This document shows, one piece after another, positions 1 to 6,741 of a stretch of 15,778 bases of DNA. This DNA is from JBBRFH01 sp038224615 (GTDB lineage Bacteria > Planctomycetota > Phycisphaerae > Tepidisphaerales > Tepidisphaeraceae), in assembly GCA_038224615.1 (NCBI GenBank), contig JBBRFH010000049.1, positions 1 to 15,778 of the forward strand, given 5' to 3'. The position numbers and the translations under genes are program-made. Each line of letters opens with the position of its first letter. Position 1 is the stretch's first letter. Under the pieces are notes generated by a model. That model had not been told where the DNA came from. It saw only the letters and a list, made by a program, of their open reading frames with translations, and did not search any database.

Positions 1-13
1 CGCTTCTGCTCAT
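1..13 (-). CDS. rpsS: Start of rpsS, ribosomal protein uS19 (cut by window edge)
   Basis: Only the first four codons and one further base lie in the window. On the minus strand they read ATG AGC AGA AGC, giving Met-Ser-Arg-Ser, which matches the usual uS19 N-terminus (MSRSLKKG). rpsS follows rplB in nearly all bacterial S10 operons, so position and sequence agree. The call rests on four residues plus synteny. Confidence 0.65.
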
Positions 14-21
14 ATTTCACT

Positions 22-97
22 CAGTTGATAGTTCATAGTTAAACAGTTGACGGTTTGAAGCGTTTCTATCCACTTCTCAGCCATCAACTATTAACTC
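22..97. repeat. Degenerate inverted repeat in the rplB-rpsS spacer (TTGATAGTT units)
   Basis: The 86-base spacer between rplB and rpsS carries several copies of a unit like AGTTGATAGTT. Positions 22-51 hold CAGTTGATAGTTCATAG and CAGTTGAC. Positions 82-97 hold ATCAACTATTAACTCA, which is the same unit in inverse orientation. The same unit fills the rplW-rplB spacer, so the two spacers share a repeat family. Arms match only partly, and a folded RNA would be weak. Confidence 0.6.
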
Positions 98-99
98 AC

Positions 100-966
100 T
101 CACGCCTTAACCGTCTGCGGACGCTGCTGGAACTTGCCGAACTTGCGGCGACGCAGGATCAGCTTCTCCGAAGCCTTGCGCGGGCTGCGGGTGATGCCGC
201 CCTTGGCGGGGACGCCGGTCTTGCTCACCGGGTGTCGGCCACCGTTGCTGCGACCTTCACCACCACCCAGCGGGTGATCGATCGGGTTCATCGCCTTCGC
301 ACGGGTGTGCGGGCGGATGCCGCGGTGCCGGTTGCGGCCGGCCTTGCCGATCGTGACGTTTATCCAGTCGCTGTTGCCGAGTACACCGATCGTGGCGCGG
401 CACTTGCTTTTGACGCGGCGGACTTCACCGGAGGGCAGCGTGATGACGCTCCACTCGCCTTCCTTGGCCGAGAGGCGAGCCGACATGCCCGCCGAGCGGA
501 CCAGCTTGCCGCCTTGGCCGGGATTCATTTCGACGTTGTGGATTTCCATGCCCGCGGGGATGTTCGCCAGCGGCAAGGCGTTGCCGACTTCCGGGCCGGC
601 GTCCGGGCCGCTAATGATCTTTGCACCCACGCCCAGGCCCGCCGGGGCCAGGATGTAGGCCTTTTCGCCGTCGGTATACTCGACCAAGGCGATGAAGACG
701 CTGCGGTTCGGGTCGTACTCGATCGCCGTCACGGTGGCCTCGATGCCGTCCTTCTGACGCTTGAAATCGATGATCCGGTAAAGCTGCTTGTTTCCGCCGC
801 CGTGATGCTTGGCAGTGATGACGCCGTGATGGTTACGGCCGCTCGGGCGATTCTGACCGACGGTCAACGACTTCTCCGGCTTGAACTTGGTCAAGACCTT
901 CTTGTAGTCGATGACCGAGCCCTGGCGACGGCCGGCGGACGTGGGTTTATATTTTTTGACTGGCAT
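100..966 (-). CDS. rplB: 50S ribosomal protein L2 (uL2)
   Basis: L2 is a primary 23S rRNA binding protein needed for subunit association and peptidyl transferase activity. This 288-residue protein is slightly longer than the 273 residues of E. coli L2. The family signature near the C-terminus is clear: MNPIDHP at 226-232 followed by GGGEGR. His231 corresponds to the functionally important His229 of E. coli. The usual HPVSPWG segment reads HPVSKTG here. The N-terminus (MPVKKYKPTSAGRR) is typical and supports the ATG start. It is fifth in the S10 operon, after rplW and before rpsS. Both flanking spacers are filled with TTGATAGTT-type repeats, which is unusual for a ribosomal operon. Confidence 0.98.
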   Translation of the reverse strand: MPVKKYKPTSAGRRQGSVIDYKKVLTKFKPEKSLTVGQNRPSGRNHHGVITAKHHGGGNKQLYRIIDFKRQKDGIEATVTAIEYDPNRSVFIALVEYTDGEKAYILAPAGLGVGAKIISGPDAGPEVGNALPLANIPAGMEIHNVEMNPGQGGKLVRSAGMSARLSAKEGEWSVITLPSGEVRRVKSKCRATIGVLGNSDWINVTIGKAGRNRHRGIRPHTRAKAMNPIDHPLGGGEGRSNGGRHPVSKTGVPAKGGITRSPRKASEKLILRRRKFGKFQQRPQTVKA

Positions 967-977
967 CGTTTCGTCTC

Positions 978-1041
978 AGTTGACAGTTGATAGTCGAGGG
1001 TTGATAGCGGGCTATCAACTATTCACTACCAACTATTGACT
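978..1041. repeat. Inverted repeat in the rplW-rplB spacer (AGTTGATAG units)
   Basis: Two 31-base arms, 978-1008 and 1011-1041, are inverted copies matching at about 23 of 31 positions by hand count. The inner end is exact: TTGATAGC against GCTATCAA, separated by two bases. The arms consist of repeated TTGATAG/TTGACAG units. The element fills most of the 80-base spacer and would form a hairpin in the operon mRNA. The same units occur downstream of rplB. Confidence 0.75.
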
Positions 1042-1046
1042 CATCT

Positions 1047-1325
1047 CTAGAACAGCTCGATCTTCGATTCATCTTCGAGCACGACGATCGCGCGCTTTAC
1101 GTCGCTCGCCTGGGCATAGCCCGTCTTGGTCCGACGCTGCTTGCCCTTGCGGACCAGCGTACGCACGTCGGCGACCTTCACCTTGTACAGTTCTTCGATC
1201 GCGTTCTTGATCGCGATCTTGTCGGCCTTGGGAGACACGTGGAACGCATAAGTGTTCCGCACCGTCGCCTGGTGCGTGCTCTTCTCGGTGATCAGCGGCT
1301 TGATAATGACTTCAGTGGCGTGCAT
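1047..1325 (-). CDS. rplW: 50S ribosomal protein L23 (uL23)
   Basis: L23 lies at the polypeptide exit tunnel and is the docking site for trigger factor and SRP. The sequence has the family N-terminus VIIKPLITEKST and the central segment with the conserved lysines (VSPKADKIAIKNAIEELYKV). The frame also opens at a GTG at 1346 and an ATG at 1331. I chose the ATG at 1325 because an AAAGG motif lies eight bases upstream of it and only two bases upstream of the 1331 ATG. This gives 92 residues, close to the E. coli 100. It lies 21 bases after rplD, so the two are probably translated from one mRNA. Confidence 0.95.
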   Translation of the reverse strand: MHATEVIIKPLITEKSTHQATVRNTYAFHVSPKADKIAIKNAIEELYKVKVADVRTLVRKGKQRRTKTGYAQASDVKRAIVVLEDESKIELF

Positions 1326-1346
1326 GGCCATAACCTTTCGGAACAC

Positions 1347-1961
1347 TTACTTAAGCAGGGCCTCGAGGCCGTCCTTGGTGACCAGCAGCGTACGCGTGTT
1401 GAGGATGTCCCACGCGTTGAGTTGGGCGACGGTCGTCAACTTCGTGCGAGCGAGATTGCGGGCGGCCAACTCAACCGAAGCGTCCGTGCCATTGATGGCC
1501 ACGAGCACCTTGCGATCGATCTTCAAATTTTTAAGGGCGGTGGCGAATAGCTTGGTCTTGGGCTGCTCGAGCTTCAGATCTTCGACAACCTTGAGCTGGT
1601 TATCCTTGATCTTGGAGAGGATGGCGTTGTTGCGGGCAGCTCGGCGGGCTTTCTTCGGGAGATCCTGGCGCCATTCTTTCGGGCGCTTCTGCTTGGCATG
1701 ACCGCCACCGACCTTGATCGGATTGCGGATGCCGCCGGTACGGGCGTTACCGGTGCCCTTCTGACGGAACATCTTGCGGGTTGAACCCGCGACTTCGCCG
1801 CGGGCCTGCGTCTGGACGGTGCCCTGACGCTTGTTGGCGTGGTAGTACACCAGCGCCTGCTTGAGCAGGGGCGCGTTGATCTCGCCGCCGAGCTTTGCCT
1901 CGTCGACGGAGATGGTGCCCGTCTGGGTGCCACCGATGTTGAATACTGGAACTTCAATCAT
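1347..1961 (-). CDS. rplD: 50S ribosomal protein L4 (uL4)
   Basis: L4 binds 23S rRNA and sends a loop into the exit tunnel. In E. coli it also represses its own S10 operon. This 204-residue protein (E. coli 201) has the diagnostic loop: RQGTVQTQARGEVAGSTRK, then FRQKGTGNARTG, then GGGHAK and the basic RQDLPKKARRAA stretch. The start at 1961 gives MIEVPVF and has a strong GAGGAG ribosome-binding site nine bases upstream. An upstream in-frame start at 2003 would place a repeat inside the protein and is rejected. Whether L4 controls this operon cannot be read from the gene, but the structured leaders around rpsJ make the question relevant. Confidence 0.98.
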   Translation of the reverse strand: MIEVPVFNIGGTQTGTISVDEAKLGGEINAPLLKQALVYYHANKRQGTVQTQARGEVAGSTRKMFRQKGTGNARTGGIRNPIKVGGGHAKQKRPKEWRQDLPKKARRAARNNAILSKIKDNQLKVVEDLKLEQPKTKLFATALKNLKIDRKVLVAINGTDASVELAARNLARTKLTTVAQLNAWDILNTRTLLVTKDGLEALLK

Positions 1962-1974
1962 GATCGTTCTCCTC

Positions 1975-2006
1975 ATTTGCAATCTGCAAATTGCAATCTG
2001 CAAATT
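1975..2006. repeat. Short palindromic tandem repeat in the rplC-rplD spacer
   Basis: The 48-base spacer contains ATTTGCAATCTGCAAATTGC followed by AATCTGCAAATT. It is two overlapping copies of TTGCAATCTGCAAAT. Each copy is palindromic around ATC (TTTGCA / TGCAAA). It ends directly beside the rplD ribosome-binding site, so folding could affect rplD translation. Its unit differs from those in the other repeat-filled spacers. Confidence 0.75.
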
Positions 2007-2009
2007 CGG

Positions 2010-2678
2010 CTACTTCGCGTCCTTCTTGATCTTCGCCGTGATGGCCTTGCGAACGAACAGCAGCGAACCGTTGGCACCGGGAAGCGCGCCCTTGATCAGC
2101 AGCAGGCCGTTCTCGGCGTCGACACGGACCAGCGGGTGGTTGGTCGTGGTGACCTGGTCGCTGCCCATGTGGCCGGCCATCTTGAGGCCCTTCTTCGGCT
2201 TGCCGCTGTGACCACGATTGGTGGCCATCGACGCGATCGAGCCGCGGGCACGGTGCTTACGCTCCGTACCGTGCGAGGAGCACTGGCCGCCGAAGTTGTA
2301 TCGCTTCATGACGCCGGCAAAGCCCTTGCCCTTGCTGACGCCGGTGACGTCGACGTACTGAACGCCATCGAAAATGTCGGCCTTCACGACGTCGCCGAGT
2401 TGCTTGTCGGTGGCGGCGGCGAGGCGCACCTCGCGGAAGAACCGCTGCGGCTCCGACCCGCTCTTGAAGGCGTGACCGATCAGCGGCATCGTGCTGTTCT
2501 TGGCAGGGATATTTTCAAAACCGAGCTGAACGGCGTTGTAGCCGTCCTTGCCATCGGTCGTCTTGATCTGAGTCACCTTGCACGGACCCGCCTGGACGAC
2601 AGTGACGGGGACCATGGTCCCAGCCTCATTGTACACGCGTGTCATGCCGACCTTGCGGCCGAGGATTGCTGGTGTCAT
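2010..2678 (-). CDS. rplC: 50S ribosomal protein L3 (uL3)
   Basis: L3 is an early-assembly 23S rRNA binding protein whose loop reaches the peptidyl transferase centre. The 222-residue protein begins MTPAILGRKVGMTRVY, a standard L3 start, and has GKGFAGVMKRYNF, SHGTERKHRARGSI and KMAGHMGSDQVT. Between GSI and KMAG it has 18 residues where E. coli has 14, a four-residue insertion in the loop nearest the catalytic centre. The Gln methylated by PrmB in E. coli (in GQNQTPG) has no clear counterpart. No Shine-Dalgarno motif is visible. A hairpin ends two bases before the ATG. Confidence 0.98.
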   Translation of the reverse strand: MTPAILGRKVGMTRVYNEAGTMVPVTVVQAGPCKVTQIKTTDGKDGYNAVQLGFENIPAKNSTMPLIGHAFKSGSEPQRFFREVRLAAATDKQLGDVVKADIFDGVQYVDVTGVSKGKGFAGVMKRYNFGGQCSSHGTERKHRARGSIASMATNRGHSGKPKKGLKMAGHMGSDQVTTTNHPLVRVDAENGLLLIKGALPGANGSLLFVRKAITAKIKKDAK

Positions 2679-2680
2679 TC

Positions 2681-2852
2681 GCTGCTTCAGGCAGAGCAGC
2701 CCACGCCATCGTGGGACTGGTATACCTGTCCTAAAAAGGACAAAACTTCTCGCCGGATCGCAACCCCCTCTTCTCGAGTGGGCTTCGGGTTCTTGGTTGA
2801 ACCCTGCGTCCGGCAGAAAACTTCAAAGCCCCGGCGGTTGCCCGCTGGAGCT
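2681..2852 (-). promoter_or_regulatory. Hairpin-rich 191-base rpsJ-rplC spacer, candidate RNA regulatory leader
   Basis: The spacer 2679-2869 is long for rpsJ-rplC and contains five potential hairpins. In minus-strand order they are: 2852-2827, an 11-pair stem with one mismatch and one wobble and a GCAA tetraloop; 2804-2787, GGGTTC/GAACCC, perfect; 2742-2727, TGTCC/GGACA with a six-base loop; 2715-2700, CCCACG/CGTGGG, perfect with a four-base loop; 2700-2681, GCTGCT/AGCAGC, perfect, ending two bases before the rplC ATG. The last two share base 2700, so they may compete. The structures are seen in the sequence. A role in autoregulation by a ribosomal protein is inferred. Confidence 0.5.
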
Positions 2853-2869
2853 TTTTTACTGTTCAAGGC

Positions 2870-3178
<309 letters not shown>

Positions 3179-3253
3179 GGCACTGCCACCTTCTCTTCAC
3201 GAACCATCTTGTATCCGAGCGTTGGCGTCTCAAGTCAGCCACCGTTTTTCGGC

Positions 3254-3271
3254 CCCCTCTTCGGCGAGGGG
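3254..3271 (-). promoter_or_regulatory. Hairpin at the predicted 5' end of the S10 operon leader
   Basis: On the minus strand CCCCTC and GAGGGG form a perfect six-base stem with a six-base loop. It lies about nine bases after the predicted -10 box, so it would sit at the very 5' end of the transcript, where it could stabilise the mRNA or act as a protein site. There is no U-tract after it, so it is not an intrinsic terminator. Confidence 0.4.
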
Positions 3272-3279
3272 AGTCGGGC

Positions 3280-3307
3280 AATATAGCAATAACTTAAAGT
3301 GATGCAA
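3280..3307 (-). promoter_or_regulatory. Candidate sigma-70 type promoter for the S10 operon
   Basis: On the minus strand TTGCAT (3307-3302) and TATATT (3285-3280) are separated by 16 bases. The -10 box matches TATAAT at five of six positions and lies in an AT-rich island in otherwise GC-rich sequence. The -35 box is weaker. The predicted start is near 3273. The rest of the 3179-3559 gap between fusA and rpsJ holds no gene that I can support. Confidence 0.5.
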
Positions 3308-3498
3308 GTGTTCGGGGGCTTAAAATCGAGGAACGCGAGCGGATTATCGGCACGCGTGCCCCCTGCCGCTCCCTCCCCCAACGGGCAACGCTCCGAGAGG
3401 GCCGCATCGACGAACCATTACCGTTTCTCGGGACTAATCATGGTATCCGCCGTTCGATTCGCCTCACTTGAAGCTGACGATCCAGATACTCTACGACA

Positions 3499-3526
3499 CC
3501 GGCCTGCACGCAAATGTGCAGGCCGG
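3499..3526 (-). terminator. Strong hairpin after fusA, possible terminator
   Basis: CCGGCCTGCAC and GTGCAGGCCGG form a perfect 11-base stem with a six-base loop, starting 33 bases after the fusA stop codon. The minus-strand side is not followed by a run of T, so it does not fit the classic intrinsic terminator. It may end or stabilise the fusA transcript, or allow read-through into rpsJ. Confidence 0.5.
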
Positions 3527-3559
3527 GTCGTTATTTGAAAACTTGGCATGCGTCCAGAA

Positions 3560-5731
3560 CTACTTCTTCCCGCTCGTAATCCCAGCGTCGGTCAGGATCT
3601 GGGCCTTGACGTTGCCAGGAACCTGGGCGTACTTCAACGGCTCCATAGCACCCGCGGCGCGGCCGGTGGACATTGAACGAAGTTCCGTCGTGTAGCCGAA
3701 CATTTCCGAAAGCGGCACTTCGGCCTCGATAATGACGGTGTTGCCGCGTTCCTGGCTGTCCAGAATCAGGCCGCGACGGCGATTCAGGTCGCCGGTGACG
3801 TTGCCGACGAAGTCCTTCGGCGTCGTGACGACGACCTTCATGATCGGCTCGAGCAGTTCGGGCTTGGCAGCCTTCACCGCGTCGATAATTGCGAGTCGGC
3901 CGGCAAGCTCGAACGCGACCTGCGACGAATCGACGTCGTGGTAGCTGCCATCGGTGAGCGTCACCTTCATGTTGATCAGCGGGTAGCCGGCGAGGATGCC
4001 CGTCTTGCAGGTCGTGCGAATGCCGTACTCGACCGAGGAGATAAATTCCTTGGGGATCGAGCCGCCGACGATCTTGTTCTCGAACGCGATGGCGTCTTCC
4101 CACTTCAGTTTTTTGAGCGCCTCGGGTTCCATCAGCTTGCCGGTGGCCTTGTCGATGCCGTTGAACGGCTCGACGCTGATCCAGCAATCGCCGAACTGAC
4201 CGCGACCCCCGGACTGCTTCCTGTGCAAGCCGCGGATGTCCTTGGCCGAGCCGACGATCGTCTCGCGATAGCTGACCTTCGGCTTGCCGACGACGCACTC
4301 CACCTTGTAGTCGCGGGTCAGACGCATCTTGATGATTTCAAGGTGCAGCTCACCCATGCCGGCGATGATGGTTTCGCCGGTTTCCTTGTTGTAGCTGGCC
4401 TGGAACGTCGGGTCCTGGCGGCGCAGGTTGGTGAGCGCGTTGCTGAGCTTGTCCTTGTCGCCAGCCGACTTCGGCTCGATCGACATGCTGATGACCGGCT
4501 CGGGGAACGTCGGACGCTCGAGGATGATGGGATCATCCGGGTCGCACAGCGTGTCGCCGGTCATGGCTTCGTTGACGCCGATGACGGCGACGATGTCGCC
4601 GGCTTCGGCGCTGTCGCGCGGAATGCGGTCATCGGCCGACATCTGGAACATTCGGCTGACGTTTTCCTTGGTGTTCTTGTTCGCGTTGAGTACGCGGGTA
4701 CCCTTTTCGAGCCGGCCGGAGTAGACGCGGACGTAGGTGAGCGTGCCGAACTTGTCGTCCACGATCTTGAATGCCAGGCCGCAGAACGGCTCTTCGGGCT
4801 GGCGAGCTCGGGTAATGACCTTGTCGTGGTCGTCGGGGTCCGTGCCGGTCGCCGGGGGCATGTCCAGCGGACAGGGGAGGAAGTCGATAACGCCGTCCAG
4901 CAGCGTCTTGATACCGACGTACTTGTACGCCGATCCGCAGAACAGCGGGTGACAGCGAAAATCGATCGTTCCCTTACGCAAAGCGGCAATGATTTCCGCC
5001 TCGGTGAGCGATTCGGGGTCTTCCAGGTACTTCTCAGCCAGCGCGTCGTCGAGTTCGGCGACCTTCTCGAGCATGATCCCGCGGTAGTGGTCGTACTTTT
5101 CCTTCATGTGCTCGGGCACGGGCTTGGTCGTGACCGTGTTGCCCTTGTCGGTTTCGTTCGTCAGGTCGGTGTAGTAGCCGACGCCGCGAATGAGGTCGAT
5201 GATGCCCTTGAAGGAGTCGGCCTGGCCGTCGGGAATCACCACCGGGATCGCCGGAGCACCGAGGCGGTCGAGAATGGTCTTGTAGCAGAATTCGTAGTCC
5301 GCCCCGACCTTGTCCATCTTGTTGACAAAGCAGACACGCGGCACGCTGTACTTGGTGGCTTGGCGCCAGACGGTCTCGGACTGGGCTTCCACGCCTTCCT
5401 TGCCGTCAAACACCGCGACCGCGCCATCGAGCACGCGCAGAGAGCGTTCGACTTCGGCGGTGAAATCGACGTGCCCGGGGGTGTCGATCAGATTGATGTT
5501 GTACATCTCCCCGTTGCGCTTCCACTCGCAGAACGTGGCGGCGGAGTTGATGGTGATACCGCGCTTCTGCTCTTCGGGATCGAAATCCATGACGGCGGTG
5601 CCTTCATGCACTTCGCCGACTTTGTGTACGCGACCCGTGTAATACAGGATTCGTTCAGAGGCGGTGGTTTTTCCCGCGTCAATGTGAGCGGCGATGCCGA
5701 TGTTGCGAATCTTGGTCAGGTCACGTGACAT
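3560..5731 (-). CDS. fusA: Elongation factor G
   Basis: EF-G is the GTPase that moves tRNAs and mRNA through the ribosome and helps recycle subunits. The 723-residue product has all GTP-binding motifs: AHIDAGKT at 15-22, RGITI at 57-61, DTPGH at 83-87 with the catalytic-type His87, and NKMD at 137-140. The domain IV region has HRKQSGGRGQFG and the later DVDSSQVAFELAG segment. The start at 5731 (MSRDLTKIRNIGI) has a GAGGAA ribosome-binding site. An upstream in-frame start adds 55 residues that look non-coding and is rejected. fusA directly precedes the S10 operon with no tuf, rpsL or rpsG in the window, so the str-type cluster is broken or rearranged on this side. Confidence 0.98.
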   Translation of the reverse strand: MSRDLTKIRNIGIAAHIDAGKTTASERILYYTGRVHKVGEVHEGTAVMDFDPEEQKRGITINSAATFCEWKRNGEMYNINLIDTPGHVDFTAEVERSLRVLDGAVAVFDGKEGVEAQSETVWRQATKYSVPRVCFVNKMDKVGADYEFCYKTILDRLGAPAIPVVIPDGQADSFKGIIDLIRGVGYYTDLTNETDKGNTVTTKPVPEHMKEKYDHYRGIMLEKVAELDDALAEKYLEDPESLTEAEIIAALRKGTIDFRCHPLFCGSAYKYVGIKTLLDGVIDFLPCPLDMPPATGTDPDDHDKVITRARQPEEPFCGLAFKIVDDKFGTLTYVRVYSGRLEKGTRVLNANKNTKENVSRMFQMSADDRIPRDSAEAGDIVAVIGVNEAMTGDTLCDPDDPIILERPTFPEPVISMSIEPKSAGDKDKLSNALTNLRRQDPTFQASYNKETGETIIAGMGELHLEIIKMRLTRDYKVECVVGKPKVSYRETIVGSAKDIRGLHRKQSGGRGQFGDCWISVEPFNGIDKATGKLMEPEALKKLKWEDAIAFENKIVGGSIPKEFISSVEYGIRTTCKTGILAGYPLINMKVTLTDGSYHDVDSSQVAFELAGRLAIIDAVKAAKPELLEPIMKVVVTTPKDFVGNVTGDLNRRRGLILDSQERGNTVIIEAEVPLSEMFGYTTELRSMSTGRAAGAMEPLKYAQVPGNVKAQILTDAGITSGKK

Positions 5732-5878
5732 AGTTTCCTCAAAGCTGAAGCATCCACTGCCCGGGAGCGGCAATTGATCCGAATAAAAATGCACGCAGCA
5801 ACCTGCGCGCACCATCGGCCGACCCGGTTTCGGAAGGCGTAGGAATGTACCGAGATGAGGCGCGTAGTCAAGCGCGGG

Positions 5879-5892
5879 CTTTACGCGTAAAG
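5879..5892. promoter_or_regulatory. Perfect 14-base palindrome between fusA and the DUF892 gene
   Basis: CTTTACGCGTAAAG is a perfect palindrome about 150 bases upstream of fusA and just after the hairpin that follows the DUF892 gene. It could be a dimeric repressor site or simply the tail of the terminator region. No matching second copy was noticed in the window. Confidence 0.3.
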
Positions 5893-5897
5893 GCAAG

Positions 5898-5928
5898 CGG
5901 GCGATGCGTCACGCGGACGCATCGCCCG
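5898..5928 (-). terminator. Hairpin downstream of the DUF892 gene, probable terminator
   Basis: CGGGCGATGCGT and ACGCATCGCCCG form a perfect 12-base stem with a seven-base loop, beginning 37 bases after the stop of the DUF892 gene. The following minus-strand sequence (CTTGCCTTTACG) is only mildly T-rich. The separation from fusA, which has its own ribosome-binding site about 170 bases on, supports a transcription boundary here. Confidence 0.55.
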
Positions 5929-5965
5929 TTCAATGGAGGGAAACGAAAGATCGTTCCGCCGCGGG

Positions 5966-6478
5966 TTAGCGGCTTTCGTTTTCGATGGTGGCAGCTTCGT
6001 CGTTGATGCCGCCCAGTGCGAGCTTGGTGAGCTTCACGTCGGCGTTCTTCTCTTCCTGAAGCGTCTTCTCCAGCAGCTTCACGACCTCCGCATGTCCAAG
6101 CCGCTCGGCCAAGGCGCGAGCGGTGCCGTAACCCGAGATTTCATAGTGTTCGACCCGCTGAGCCTGGGCGATTAGCCCGACGTCCTTCACTTCGTCGGGC
6201 GCGTCTTCGGCAATCATGTCCTTGGCCTCTTCGACCAGCCCTTTCATCGCGGCGCAAGTGTGTCCGGTGAGCTTGGCATCGAGAATTTCGCCGATCTTCT
6301 CCAGGCGTTCCTTATGCCCTTCGGTTTCCTTCAGATGCGATTCAAAGGCCTTACGCAACTGCTCGTTGCTCGCAGTCTTAGCCATGCGCGGCAACGCAGC
6401 GATGAGCTGCTTTTCCGCACTATAGAGGTCTTTGAGTTCGTGCTCGAAAAGATCCTGCAGTGTATTGAGTCCGGCCAT
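5966..6478 (-). CDS. YciF/DUF892 family ferritin-like protein
   Basis: The 170-residue protein is predicted to be an all-alpha ferritin-like four-helix bundle of the YciE/YciF (DUF892) family. These proteins are often stress-linked, but their biochemical role is not settled. The family start LQDLFEHELKDLYSAEKQL is clear. Likely di-metal ligands are Glu14 or Glu22 in helix 1, Glu51 and His55 in helix 2 (HLKETEGH, 48-55), and Glu110/Glu113 in QRVEHYEISGYG. The ligand assignment is from the family pattern and is tentative. Start at 6478 is supported by an AAAGGAG ribosome-binding site. It seems to be a single gene, ending at the hairpin at 5898-5928. No signal peptide is seen, so it should be cytoplasmic. 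The 263 bases upstream (6479-6741) hold no feature I recognise. Confidence 0.9.
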   Translation of the reverse strand: MAGLNTLQDLFEHELKDLYSAEKQLIAALPRMAKTASNEQLRKAFESHLKETEGHKERLEKIGEILDAKLTGHTCAAMKGLVEEAKDMIAEDAPDEVKDVGLIAQAQRVEHYEISGYGTARALAERLGHAEVVKLLEKTLQEEKNADVKLTKLALGGINDEAATIENESR

Positions 6479-6741
6479 GTCAATGCTCCTTTGGTTTGAT
6501 GACAGGCGTAGTATTGCAACGGGGATATGAGTCGTTGCTCAAATGCGGCTAAAATCGCGTTCAGGTCGACGCTGCTCTAATTGACCGCTTTCCAACGCCA
6601 CACAACACCTGGATGCAAGCCGACCCCGTTGACACTCAGATTCCACTCATCGGGTGTCGATCTGCGCGTGCGCGAGCTGGAACGCCACTGCGCAACCCGT
6701 CAGCCGGCCTGTAAGGATTGTCGCGCGTTCGCGGGGATTTT

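Noticed and set aside
2827..2857. Plus-strand intrinsic terminator (stem followed by TTTTTT)
   Set aside because: No plus-strand gene lies upstream of it; on the transcribed minus strand the A-run precedes the stem, so a leader hairpin is the better reading.
3938..5728. Long plus-strand open frame opposite fusA
   Set aside because: It is fully antisense to a clearly conserved EF-G gene, has biased composition (Val, Asp, Arg rich) typical of a GC-rich shadow frame, and no known motif.
5732..5896. N-terminal extension of EF-G from an upstream in-frame ATG
   Set aside because: The 55 extra residues lack family similarity, and the ATG at 5731 has a good ribosome-binding site and the standard EF-G start.
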